This document shows positions 6,974 to 14,491 of a stretch of 35,943 nt of DNA, piece after piece. The stretch covers positions 1 through 35,943 of the forward strand of contig CAYUSU010000009.1 of the NCBI GenBank assembly GCA_964447525.1. Reading direction: 5' to 3'. The notes below the pieces were generated by a model that made no database searches, had not been told where the DNA came from, and saw only the letters and a program-made list of their open reading frames with translations. Both the position numbers and the translations under genes were made by a program. The stretch comes from JAFGDH01 sp964447525 (GTDB taxonomy: Archaea; Aenigmatarchaeota; Aenigmatarchaeia; QMZP01; QMZT01). The stretch's first letter is position 1; every line of letters starts with the position of its first letter.

Positions 6974-8242
6974 ATGACAAGGACATACGCCGAAGACGTG
7001 AAGCCCGGCACCAAGGTCGTTGTGAAAGGCTGGGTCGAGAAGGTGAAGAATCTCGGCAATCTTAGTTTCCTTATTGTGCGTGACCGGACCGGAACGGTCC
7101 AGGTGACCGCTAAAAAAGATGATATTTCTGAAGAGCTTATGAAGACCATCGAATCCCTTGGAAGGGAATACTGCGTCGAAGTGGAAGGGGAAGCGAAAGC
7201 TTCGAAGATCTCGAAGAGAGGTTTCGAGATATTCCCCGAATCCGTGAAAGTCGTAAGCGAGGCGGAGAAGCCATTACCTCTCGAGTTTTCAGGAAAGGTT
7301 GAATCAGGGAAGGATACGAGATTCGATTACCGGTTCCTTGATCTCAGGAACCCTGAGGTAGCGAACATATTCTGGCTTCGACATAACATCGTGGGATTAT
7401 TGCATGAATATTTCAGAAAAGAGGGTTTCATTGAACTCCATACCCCGGTTATACAAGCCGCTGGCGCGGAAGGTGGATCCACTCTCTTCAAGTTTGATTA
7501 TTACGGTAAGCAGGCGTTCCTCCGCCAGAGCCCTCAATTATACAAACAGATGATGATGGCATCAGGGCTCGATAAGATTTATGAGATAGGTCAGGCTTTC
7601 CGGGCCGAGAAATTCCATACCCGCCGGCACATATCAGAATTCCTCTCGACCGATTTCGAGATGGCGTGGATAGACAGTGAAGAGGACATAATGAAGGTTC
7701 TGGAAGGGATGGTGGTTCATGCTCTCAAGGGACTGAAAAGGATGGGAATAGACGTTAAGGTGCCTGAATTACCGTTACCGAGAATGAAATATGATCAGGT
7801 CATAGATATGCTGAACAAGAACGGGTTCAAGCTGGAATGGGGATGCGACCTTGAGGACGCGCAGGAAGCGAAGTTCGGGGAGATAATGGCCAAACAGAAC
7901 AAGGAATGGTACTTCATTACGAAATACCCGTCCAAGATCAAACCGTTCTACATCATGCTTGATGGAGAGGTATCCAGGGGATTAGACCTCGATTTCAGGG
8001 GAATGGAACTCGCTTCAGGTGGCCAGAGGGAGCACAGGCATGATGTCCTTGTAAAGGTCATGAAGGAGAAGGGACTTGATCCAAAGGACTTCAAATTTTA
8101 CGTTGATGCTTTTAGATGGGGAATTGCCCCGCACGGTGGGATCGGCTTCGGTACGGAGAGATTCATAAAACAGATTCTTAATATACCCGATGTTCAAGAA
8201 ACGATATTATACCCAAGAACGCCTGATAGATTAATTCCTTGA
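6974..8242 (+). CDS. aspS: aspartyl-tRNA synthetase (3' end supplied by a mobile element)
   Basis: Archaeal-type AspRS of 422 residues. The OB-fold anticodon domain is at about 14-100, the QSPQLYKQ aspartate-pocket signature at about 185-192, motif 2 (FRAEKFHTRRHISEF) at about 209-223, and motif 3 (GGIGFGTERFIK) at 388-399. I take the ATG at 6974, two codons after an in-frame TTG. Directly after motif 3, at 8171, begins a 72-base tail (23 codons plus stop) that is recoded relative to a second copy at 9413-9484. The recoded tail has AT-ending codons unlike the rest of the gene. The protein is intact and presumably functional. The tryptophan that discriminating archaeal AspRSs have just after GWV in the OB fold is Glu22 here, while the lysine before GFEI is kept. 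Specificity for tRNA-Asp alone is therefore not certain. Confidence 0.95.
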   Translation: MTRTYAEDVKPGTKVVVKGWVEKVKNLGNLSFLIVRDRTGTVQVTAKKDDISEELMKTIESLGREYCVEVEGEAKASKISKRGFEIFPESVKVVSEAEKPLPLEFSGKVESGKDTRFDYRFLDLRNPEVANIFWLRHNIVGLLHEYFRKEGFIELHTPVIQAAGAEGGSTLFKFDYYGKQAFLRQSPQLYKQMMMASGLDKIYEIGQAFRAEKFHTRRHISEFLSTDFEMAWIDSEEDIMKVLEGMVVHALKGLKRMGIDVKVPELPLPRMKYDQVIDMLNKNGFKLEWGCDLEDAQEAKFGEIMAKQNKEWYFITKYPSKIKPFYIMLDGEVSRGLDLDFRGMELASGGQREHRHDVLVKVMKEKGLDPKDFKFYVDAFRWGIAPHGGIGFGTERFIKQILNIPDVQETILYPRTPDRLIP

Positions 8243-9232
8243 ATTATGCTTTTTATTTAAATAAACCCAAACAGTTGCTGTTCCTATTCCTAATTCTTTA
8301 CCGATTTTTTCATATGATAATCCATTTTCTCTTAATTTAATCATTTTTGTTTTTAATTTCTTTACCTTTTTGTGTGTTTTCACGAAAAGTTTTTGAGAGT
8401 TTATAATATCATTCAATTTCATTTGTTTTCTCTTTATTGAAAATCCAATACCATTGCAATAATTTAATAAGTTATTCCTTCCTGAAATTGTGAGCGAGAA
8501 GCAGTCTTTCCGATTTCCATATTTTTTCGTTTTTCTTAAATTAGAGTCAATTGACAAAGAAGATAATAATTTTTTGACTTCTTTCAGACCAATTTCATTT
8601 ATTGAAACGGCGGTTATTTTTCTGTACGTAGAATCGACATGAGCTTCTGAATCAAAAAATCCTCTTAAAAAACCGCATTTCACTTCTTTTGATGAATTTA
8701 ATATTATTTTTGGTATTCTCCATGTATTCATTTTTAACGAACCATGTTTTAGTATGTCATTGAAAATTTCCTTACAGCAAACTCTTGCTTGCCATTTATC
8801 ATTCCAGTTTGGTGTGCTGATTTTGACTTTGTTTATTGGAATTTCTAGTCCATATACTCTTTTTAGTGAATTCGCAAATTCCAAGACGAAATCTTTATCG
8901 ATCGCTTGTAAAGATGTTTGGTATGATTTATTCTTAGTGCAATGTACATACCCATCTCCGCATATCACTCCTAATATATATGATTTTTCAGTGGTCATTT
9001 TCACGTGAGATGGTAAAATTTTATGCTTGAATATTCTGCCTTTGGAAGATGCAAGAACTCCCGCATCTTTTATAGAACGTACTTTCACATCATTCCTTTT
9101 AAGACAATCATAAACAGTGGAATAATGTATATCGAATTTTCTTGCTATTGTATGACCTGATTCACCGTTGATGTACATATTTTTGATTTCTTTTGCGATA
9201 TTTGGAGTAATTTTCATGTTAATAAAAATCAC
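8231..9232 (-). CDS. LAGLIDADG homing endonuclease with helix-turn-helix domains at both ends
   Basis: A 333-residue protein (328 if it starts at the ATG at 9217). It has two LAGLIDADG helices, YILGVICGDGYV (about 85-96) and GFLRGFFDSEAHV (about 187-199). Each ends in the acidic residue needed for metal-dependent cleavage (D and E), so it looks active as a monomer. Residues 10-50 form an HTH (IARKFDIHYSTVYDCLKR) and residues 290-327 a second HTH (YEKIGKELGIGTATVWVYL). These presumably aid DNA recognition. It should make a double-strand break in uninterrupted aspS to drive copying of the element. The GTG start overlaps the AbrB stop (GTGA), so the two are translationally coupled. Its last 12 bases overlap the aspS stop region on the other strand. 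Confidence 0.9.
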   Translation of the reverse strand: MIFINMKITPNIAKEIKNMYINGESGHTIARKFDIHYSTVYDCLKRNDVKVRSIKDAGVLASSKGRIFKHKILPSHVKMTTEKSYILGVICGDGYVHCTKNKSYQTSLQAIDKDFVLEFANSLKRVYGLEIPINKVKISTPNWNDKWQARVCCKEIFNDILKHGSLKMNTWRIPKIILNSSKEVKCGFLRGFFDSEAHVDSTYRKITAVSINEIGLKEVKKLLSSLSIDSNLRKTKKYGNRKDCFSLTISGRNNLLNYCNGIGFSIKRKQMKLNDIINSQKLFVKTHKKVKKLKTKMIKLRENGLSYEKIGKELGIGTATVWVYLNKKHNSRN

Positions 9233-9369
9233 CCATTTCTGATTTTCTTGAGAATGACCTTTACAGTATCTCCGTTTTTCAGTTCAAGCAAATCTATTAT
9301 TTCCTTGGGTACATTTACGCCCAAACTGGTTCCGGTCTTTCTGATTTTTCTTATGAATTGTTCTTCCAT
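9229..9369 (-). CDS. AbrB/MazE-like swapped-hairpin protein, 46 aa
   Basis: A short frame starts at the ATG at 9369 and ends at TGA 9229-9231. The protein is MEEQFIRKIRKTGTSLGVNV followed by PKEIIDLLELKNGDTVKVIL and a basic tail. This is the classic AbrB/SpoVT pattern: a strand, G-x-S-x-G/x-x-V-x-I/V-P-K-E, then a helix and GD-x-V-x-V. Such proteins dimerise and bind DNA; many are antitoxins or autorepressors. It is co-transcribed with the endonuclease (GTGA overlap), so it may repress the element's own promoter and limit endonuclease toxicity (inferred). A TATA box (9391-9397) lies 25 bases upstream, suggesting a leaderless mRNA. Confidence 0.8.
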   Translation of the reverse strand: MEEQFIRKIRKTGTSLGVNVPKEIIDLLELKNGDTVKVILKKIRNG

Positions 9370-9390
9370 ATTATAATATATTATTTAATA

Positions 9391-9397
9391 ATATAAA
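9391..9397 (-). promoter_or_regulatory. TATA box of the AbrB-endonuclease operon
   Basis: On the minus strand this reads TTTATAT, centred about 25 bases upstream of the AbrB ATG at 9369. It lies inside the element, so the element brings its own promoter directed back toward aspS. The surrounding 9370-9400 is almost pure A/T with alternating palindromic runs, a plausible binding site for the AbrB-like protein. Confidence 0.5.
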
Positions 9398-9412
9398 TAA
9401 ATTTTACATGAG

Positions 9413-9484
9413 CAGATTCTCAATATCCCGGACGTGCAGGAAACGATCCTTTACCCGAGAACACCTGATAAACTTATACCCTGA
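9413..9484 (+). pseudogene. displaced native 3' end of aspS
   Basis: Seventy-two bases that translate to the last 23 residues of AspRS plus stop. They differ from the in-gene copy (8171-8242) by only one amino acid, Lys for Arg five residues from the end. At DNA level 56 of 72 bases match and 14 codons differ. Among the differing codons, nine here end in G or C against two in the in-gene copy, so this copy matches the codon style of the body of aspS. It has no start and cannot be expressed alone. It is best read as the original gene tail pushed downstream by the element, and it provides the right homology arm for homing. Confidence 0.88.
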
Positions 9485-9552
9485 ATCATTCCTTTTATAA
9501 AAATTTTCTTACAGGTAAGTAATATAAGATTTACTATCATATTTTAGAAATT

Positions 9553-11148
9553 ATGACAGAAAGTGCGCAAGTTGCTTTTAAACCGGAAGGCTATGGTGAA
9601 TGGGATTCTCTTGTTAGTGAAGCTCTCAGTAATGTTGATGGAAAAGTTGATCCTTCTTTTCTAACGGAAGATAATATTTCTCTGGGGTTACCTAAAGATG
9701 AGATGTCTGTCGATTCGGTACTTTCAGGAATAGAATTTTTAGGTGGGTTGTCTCATAGTGATATTTCAGAATCTGAAAAGATAATGGAAAAGTTTTATGA
9801 TGTTATCAATAATATTCCGATTGATCATAAGGGTATCCCATTAAGGAGTCTTACAGCAAGATCATTTTTCGGATCTGCCAAAAAACTTATCGATAAAGCA
9901 AAATCTCCCGGCGTTTCCAAAGAAGGTTATGTACAATGTCTAAAAGATATGAGTTCCTTAATTGCGAAATCATGCAAGAAAGAATCAACCGGTCCAAATT
10001 ACCCGAAAACTGAGGGGGAGAAGATTTCAAGATACCTTTTCAAACACATCCTTAACAGCAAGAATGGTCAGTATAATGAAACGATAGGGAATTATCCGAT
10101 TTTGGCATCCTTGATGTCAAAGCACGTAACAAGCAAAGGGTTGCTCGGTGGGCTCATCATTTCAACTGGTCAGATGATATATCTGGAAAACCCGGAGATA
10201 GTTTCCACAATACTGGAAGAAACCGGGGAATTTGTTAATGATAAAATTTTTGAAGTTGCTTTTCTTAGAACGGAAAGAAAAAGAGCCGCTGAAAAAATAA
10301 GTAAAAGAAAAAGTACTTTGAAAACAGAAAGAAAAAAAGCAATCCAAGAAGAGGAGATAAGATACAGCTTTGCAATAAAGGATAAGGATCACATTAAAGA
10401 TCCGGGGAGCAGCCCTAATCATAAGTTGGTCGAACAGTGGGAAAAACACAGAGGAACTGAACAGACTAGATTGGAAAATAAATACGTGAAAAAAGGCGAT
10501 AAAAAAGATGGACTCGTCAAAAAAGATTTGAGGGAATGGGATGATGCACACTTAAACCCAGCGGAAAAATGGAAAATCCAGAAAGAGGCATGGAATAGTC
10601 TTTGTGGCGAAAAAAGAACATATGAAAATAATATTGAACATATCGAAACCGAATACGGTGATTCAATTGGATTGGCAATGGAGGAATTCAGGGACGTTAA
10701 GCAAAGAACCAATGATGAAAGAATCGGAATATCCATAGACGTTTCCGAACTCATGATAGCTGCTTCACGAACCGTTCGGTATGCCGCCAAGAAATTCAAA
10801 GCAGGCAAAGATGATGCGAAACAAATCACGCAAATGGTTCTGGATATATACAAAACTGCCTTTGACGAAGGTGGGAGAGAAAAGGCAACTGAAGTCATGT
10901 ATACCCTTTGTGAAAATATTGATGTTTTACTGTTGAAAGACATAGAATATGATGACACTTGGACAGATCTTTGTGAGAAAAATATGCCTGAATTTACCAG
11001 GAGATGTTCTTTGCTTTCTGCATCCAGTAGTCTGGATGGATTGAAAAAACAGTTTCTTGGAATATATAACGGATTGAATTATAGACCCACAACCAATGTT
11101 TCTGGTGGTATATTCAAAAAATACTCCAGTGAAGCCGCGAAAGTTTAA
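9553..11148 (+). CDS. large hypothetical protein with charged coiled-coil centre
   Basis: A 531-residue soluble protein with no signal peptide or membrane span. Residues about 230-275 are extremely Lys/Glu/Arg-rich and predict a coiled coil (ERKRAAEKISKRKSTLKTER). The flanking halves look helical. No catalytic motif is recognised. Codon choice is AT-rich compared with scpB and aspS nearby, which may mean transfer or weak expression. The ATG at 9553 follows an AT-rich TATA-like stretch (taatataaga). It begins only 68 bases after the displaced aspS tail, so before the element arrived it would have been the gene following aspS. Confidence 0.65.
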   Translation: MTESAQVAFKPEGYGEWDSLVSEALSNVDGKVDPSFLTEDNISLGLPKDEMSVDSVLSGIEFLGGLSHSDISESEKIMEKFYDVINNIPIDHKGIPLRSLTARSFFGSAKKLIDKAKSPGVSKEGYVQCLKDMSSLIAKSCKKESTGPNYPKTEGEKISRYLFKHILNSKNGQYNETIGNYPILASLMSKHVTSKGLLGGLIISTGQMIYLENPEIVSTILEETGEFVNDKIFEVAFLRTERKRAAEKISKRKSTLKTERKKAIQEEEIRYSFAIKDKDHIKDPGSSPNHKLVEQWEKHRGTEQTRLENKYVKKGDKKDGLVKKDLREWDDAHLNPAEKWKIQKEAWNSLCGEKRTYENNIEHIETEYGDSIGLAMEEFRDVKQRTNDERIGISIDVSELMIAASRTVRYAAKKFKAGKDDAKQITQMVLDIYKTAFDEGGREKATEVMYTLCENIDVLLLKDIEYDDTWTDLCEKNMPEFTRRCSLLSASSSLDGLKKQFLGIYNGLNYRPTTNVSGGIFKKYSSEAAKV

Positions 11149-11152
11149 TTTT

Positions 11153-11341
11153 CTACCCGCTCATTTTAGGCTCGAACTTGAAACCGTTAGAGAAGAAATC
11201 GTTTATGTTCTCGAAGAAGTATGTGATCCCGTCAACCATGTTGTTGGCGTTGCCTGACCATTGTCCTATCAGGGCAATTACCACTACCATGACCACAAGA
11301 AGAATGATGATCCCTACCAGAACCCTGAACGTGATCTCCAT
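11153..11341 (-). CDS. small single-span membrane protein
   Basis: A 62-residue protein. After MEITFR it has a strongly hydrophobic helix (VLVGIIILLVVMVVVIALIG, about residues 7-26). A short polar outer part rich in Asn and Phe follows (GITYFFENINDFFSNGF). The arrangement recalls the hydrophobic N-terminal helix of type IV pilin-like proteins, but no class III leader-peptidase site is visible, so I leave it as a small membrane protein. A TTTAAAT box lies about 25 bases upstream of the ATG. It is divergent from scpB, and its stop lies four bases from the stop of the 531-residue gene. Confidence 0.65.
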   Translation of the reverse strand: MEITFRVLVGIIILLVVMVVVIALIGQWSGNANNMVDGITYFFENINDFFSNGFKFEPKMSG

Positions 11342-11402
11342 GATAATAATTGGGGGCGCACCTAATTTAAAGTTTTGATCACAATATAATTATAGATACT
11401 TT

Positions 11403-12014
11403 ATGCCGAAAAGAATGATCGAAGCTGCGCTTTTCATGTCCTCCGGAGCGCTGGACGTCAAGGAGCTTTCTAAGATAACAGGGATTTCTTCGCTCGGTCA
11501 TCTGGAAGAGCTGGTCGGAGAGCTTTCCAGGGAATATGAGAAGCGCGGGGTGGAGATAATCAAGACCCCGGAGGGATGGTGTATGCAGGTGCAGCAGGAT
11601 CTGTTAAAGAAGGTGTCTCATCTTTCGAAATATTCCGATCTCGAGGACGGACATAAGCGAACGCTGGCTCTGGTGGTTTACAAGGAGCCGGTGATGCAGT
11701 CCGAGATCATAAAGACACAGGGAAACAAAGCATATTCTTACATCAAGAAGCTTCACAGGAAGGGATTGATCAAGTCGGAGAAGAAAGGCCGGACGAAAAT
11801 AATAACCCTTACAAACGAGTTTGAACGATATTTCGGGGACCAGAAGGAAAAGATCAAACGAAGGTTGTCGAATACTGCCGATAAAGTGATAAGCGAAAGC
11901 GAATCCCTTACGAAGGATCCGCAAAAGAAGATCACCGAGATCGTGCAGGAAAACGAGAGTATTCCGGAAAAAACGGAAGCGAACGAGGAAACGAATCCAG
12001 AAGAATCAATTTAA
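11403..12014 (+). CDS. scpB: segregation and condensation protein B
   Basis: A 203-residue ScpB, the kleisin-associated subunit of SMC condensin-like complexes that compact and segregate chromosomes. The opening MIEAALFMSSGALDVKELSKI is the family hallmark. Two winged-helix domains follow: about 1-75, and about 80-150 with TLALVVYKEPVMQSEIIKTQG and the IKKLHRKGLIKSEKKGRTKI wing. Residues beyond about 160 form a charged Glu/Lys-rich tail that is probably disordered and exceeds the core family. scpA and smc are not in this window. The gene is followed after 23 bases by the surface protein gene on the same strand. Confidence 0.9.
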   Translation: MPKRMIEAALFMSSGALDVKELSKITGISSLGHLEELVGELSREYEKRGVEIIKTPEGWCMQVQQDLLKKVSHLSKYSDLEDGHKRTLALVVYKEPVMQSEIIKTQGNKAYSYIKKLHRKGLIKSEKKGRTKIITLTNEFERYFGDQKEKIKRRLSNTADKVISESESLTKDPQKKITEIVQENESIPEKTEANEETNPEESI

Positions 12015-12037
12015 GGAACCTGTAATAACAATTATTT

Positions 12038-14422
12038 ATGGGGTGCAAATTAGCATTGATAGCTGTCACTTTATTCTTTTTGCTGTCTGCGATGATCGGA
12101 GTGGCTAAGGCGGATTGCAGCGTTCCTTATTCGGGATCAGGCGACTGGGTGATAAACAGCAGCGTTGTATGTAACGATACAACGGTAACCCTTCAAGGGA
12201 ACCTTACGATCGAAAGCGTTGGATCGCTTGATCTGGAAAACGTAACGATAAAATTTGATTACTCTTCCCCCGGCGGGATAGGATTAAGCAATTTAGGGAC
12301 GCTTACTGCCAATGCTTCCGTGTTCGAAAGTTATGGAACTAATAATTATTTTTTCTTTTCAGGCACCGGCTCTTCGATAGATGTTAGTTATTCTGTCCTT
12401 AGCGATATAGGCATTTCTTCGTCCGTTCCGTACAAAAGCGGTTTATACGTGAACGCCGATTCGGCCGTGTTCTCGGGTAACAATTTCAGCGATTTCACTG
12501 GTTTGGTTACGGTTTCTGATGGAGTCGTTGTCGATGGGAACACTTTCTCAGACGAATGTTTCGTGATTAACGGTTCATCCGGTTCCGTGACAGATAATGT
12601 TGTTTCAAACGCTGGCTCGTGTTACGTTAACGGTGATAATAACGCTATCTCCGGGAATAACCTTAGCAACAGCGTAATGATAGTCAAAGGAGACAATAAC
12701 ACCGTTTCCGGCATGGAATCTTCAGGTAATTCCATCGGGCTGGTCATGGACGGTTCTTCCGGTTCAGAAATAACCAATTCCATTTTCAATAACAATGATC
12801 TTGATATCAGAATACTTTCTTCTGATGTCTCCATGAGCGGTAATAATTATACCACCCTTCGCAAGGAATGGTATTTGATTGTTGATGTGGTTGAAGGCAA
12901 CGGTACCGGAGTATCTTCTGCCAGCGTCGAAGTGTTCGATTCTCTCGGAAACAGTTATTTCGAAATGACCGGGTCTAACGGAAAAACAGATAAGATCACG
13001 GTCAACGAATATTTTGAAAACAAATCCAAGGCGAATGATACGGTCGTTTACGGTAATCCGCATAACATCACTGCAACAAAAACGGGTTATGGATACGCCG
13101 AACAGACGGTTAACATAACCAGCGATTCGACCATCGAGATATCGATCACGGATTTTTCCTCCTCTGAACCTTTTGTTCTGATAATAGAAACCCCGGAGAA
13201 CAGGACGTACATGATGGGTGATCCTGACATAGAGTCGGGTAACCGGATCAGGGTGCTCGTGACGTCCGGGACTAATTTATCTTCCTGTTCATTCGTCGTT
13301 GGAAGTCAGTCGGGTTCCATGTCCAAGGTCTCGGATCGCTCGTTCCAGGGTTATTTCAATCTTAGCGGACTGGAAGGAGTGAAAATGATCACGGTTTCCT
13401 GTGAAGCGTCGGACTATCGGACTAACTCCAGTTCGTTATATCTGACGTTGTTTACAGATTACGAATGCTTTTCTGATCAGCAGTGCCAGTTCGATGAATC
13501 ATGTAATAACAACGTGTGTGAGCAGCTGGATTGTGGCTGCGGGTATGCGACTGATCATGAATGTATTGACTACGAATGCTGCAATAATGATGACTGCCTG
13601 GCGGACGAATATTGCGACATGGCGCCGCATACATGCAAGGAGGTCCAGTGTTCCTGCGGTTTCATACAGGATCATAAATGCGAGAGACCGAGTGACTACT
13701 GCTGTGTTGACGCTCACTGCAGTTCCAATCAGACATGCAACGTGGAGACGCATGAATGCATAACAAGAACGCTCACATTGACCGTAACAGGGACTCCTGT
13801 GATAGGGAGGACGATAAGGGCATATGTCAGGGATCATAACGACAATACGGTCAAAGACGTGAGGCTTACGCTTAGATATGATGAGACCGGGACAACTGAG
13901 ACATACTTCACCAACAAAACCTCCGAAACGGGCTATTACGCCGAGATAACGATAAACGAACTCGGTACATTTTCCCTGACCGCCAGAAGGGCCGGTTACT
14001 TCTCGGATAAAGAATCCATGACTGCCCAACAGGATATTCTTCTTTTGATTGTTTACATTATCGTCATAATCGCTGCGATAATAGGTATAGTTCTTTTTGT
14101 TGTCAAACTCAAGAAACCCTCGACTGATTCGCCATTCAAACTTGATAAACAGATGAGCGGAAGAGACATCATGCTTAAAATAAAAAATAAGAAAAATGAA
14201 GTTCTGGAAAACATCGAGATCATTGATCAGATCCCTACCGGTTCTTTCATTTCTTCCAGCGTCAGACCGGAGATAATACCCAAGGAGAACGTAATGGACG
14301 AGATCACGTGGAACATACTCAGGCTAGAACCAGGAGAAGAGGTGGACATTTCGTACGTTGCTTCAGGTTCAGTCAAAGGATTCATCGTCAGGTACGACGG
14401 GAAGGATTACCCCGGAAAATAG
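12038..14422 (+). CDS. membrane-anchored surface protein with beta-helix and Cys-rich modules
   Basis: A 794-residue protein. A signal peptide (about 1-25, ending VAKA) leads to a Ser/Asn/Gly-rich region to about 280 with repeating NN-x-I/V-x-G turns (DNNAISGNNLSNS, NTIFNN-like), typical of right-handed parallel beta-helices such as NosD. An Ig/carboxypeptidase-regulatory-like domain follows. At about 474-578 is a cysteine-rich block of three CxxDxxC-type repeats (ECFSDQQCQFDESCNNNVCE and similar), probably disulfide-bonded. Another beta-sandwich precedes a transmembrane helix at about 664-690 (LLLIVYIIVIIAAIIGIVLFVV). The last 100 residues are cytoplasmic and end in a beta-rich domain (NIEIIDQIPTGSFISSS). 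Many N-x-S/T sites suggest N-glycosylation. It is likely a cell-surface or adhesion protein; the ligand is unknown. Confidence 0.8.
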   Translation: MGCKLALIAVTLFFLLSAMIGVAKADCSVPYSGSGDWVINSSVVCNDTTVTLQGNLTIESVGSLDLENVTIKFDYSSPGGIGLSNLGTLTANASVFESYGTNNYFFFSGTGSSIDVSYSVLSDIGISSSVPYKSGLYVNADSAVFSGNNFSDFTGLVTVSDGVVVDGNTFSDECFVINGSSGSVTDNVVSNAGSCYVNGDNNAISGNNLSNSVMIVKGDNNTVSGMESSGNSIGLVMDGSSGSEITNSIFNNNDLDIRILSSDVSMSGNNYTTLRKEWYLIVDVVEGNGTGVSSASVEVFDSLGNSYFEMTGSNGKTDKITVNEYFENKSKANDTVVYGNPHNITATKTGYGYAEQTVNITSDSTIEISITDFSSSEPFVLIIETPENRTYMMGDPDIESGNRIRVLVTSGTNLSSCSFVVGSQSGSMSKVSDRSFQGYFNLSGLEGVKMITVSCEASDYRTNSSSLYLTLFTDYECFSDQQCQFDESCNNNVCEQLDCGCGYATDHECIDYECCNNDDCLADEYCDMAPHTCKEVQCSCGFIQDHKCERPSDYCCVDAHCSSNQTCNVETHECITRTLTLTVTGTPVIGRTIRAYVRDHNDNTVKDVRLTLRYDETGTTETYFTNKTSETGYYAEITINELGTFSLTARRAGYFSDKESMTAQQDILLLIVYIIVIIAAIIGIVLFVVKLKKPSTDSPFKLDKQMSGRDIMLKIKNKKNEVLENIEIIDQIPTGSFISSSVRPEIIPKENVMDEITWNILRLEPGEEVDISYVASGSVKGFIVRYDGKDYPGK

Positions 14423-14438
14423 CCGTATTTAAGGATAA

Positions 14439-14447
14439 TTTTAAATA
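14439..14447 (+). promoter_or_regulatory. TATA box and Shine-Dalgarno of the L34e gene
   Basis: ttttaaata is followed about 50 bases later by the ATG at 14492, with AAGGAG at 14477-14482 ten bases before the start. Unlike many genes here, this one has a leader with a proper ribosome binding site, as expected for a highly expressed ribosomal protein. Confidence 0.5.
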
Positions 14448-14491
14448 CTCTTCTTATCAATAATGATAAATTAACCAAGGAGTATCAGGAT

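Larger units (their letters stand above)
8171..9412. mobile_element. homing-endonuclease element that replaces the 3' end of aspS
   Basis: About 1.24 kb of AT-rich DNA lies between aspS codon 399 and a displaced copy of the aspS tail. It contains a recoded aspS tail (8171-8242), a LAGLIDADG endonuclease gene on the opposite strand whose last codons overlap that tail, and a small AbrB-like gene with its own promoter. Removing 8171-9412 would join aspS codon 399 to the native-looking tail and give a normal gene with GC-ending codons. The element thus sits where an intron or intein would, but needs no splicing, because it carries its own version of the rest of the gene. The exact left edge is uncertain within the first eight bases, which are identical in both tails. 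Confidence 0.8.

Noticed and set aside
9413..9484. Possibility that aspS contains an intein or intron spanning 8171-9412
   Set aside because: The in-gene tail already completes AspRS with its own stop, the endonuclease lies on the opposite strand, and no splicing-domain motifs (intein blocks, bulge-helix-bulge at the edges) are visible.
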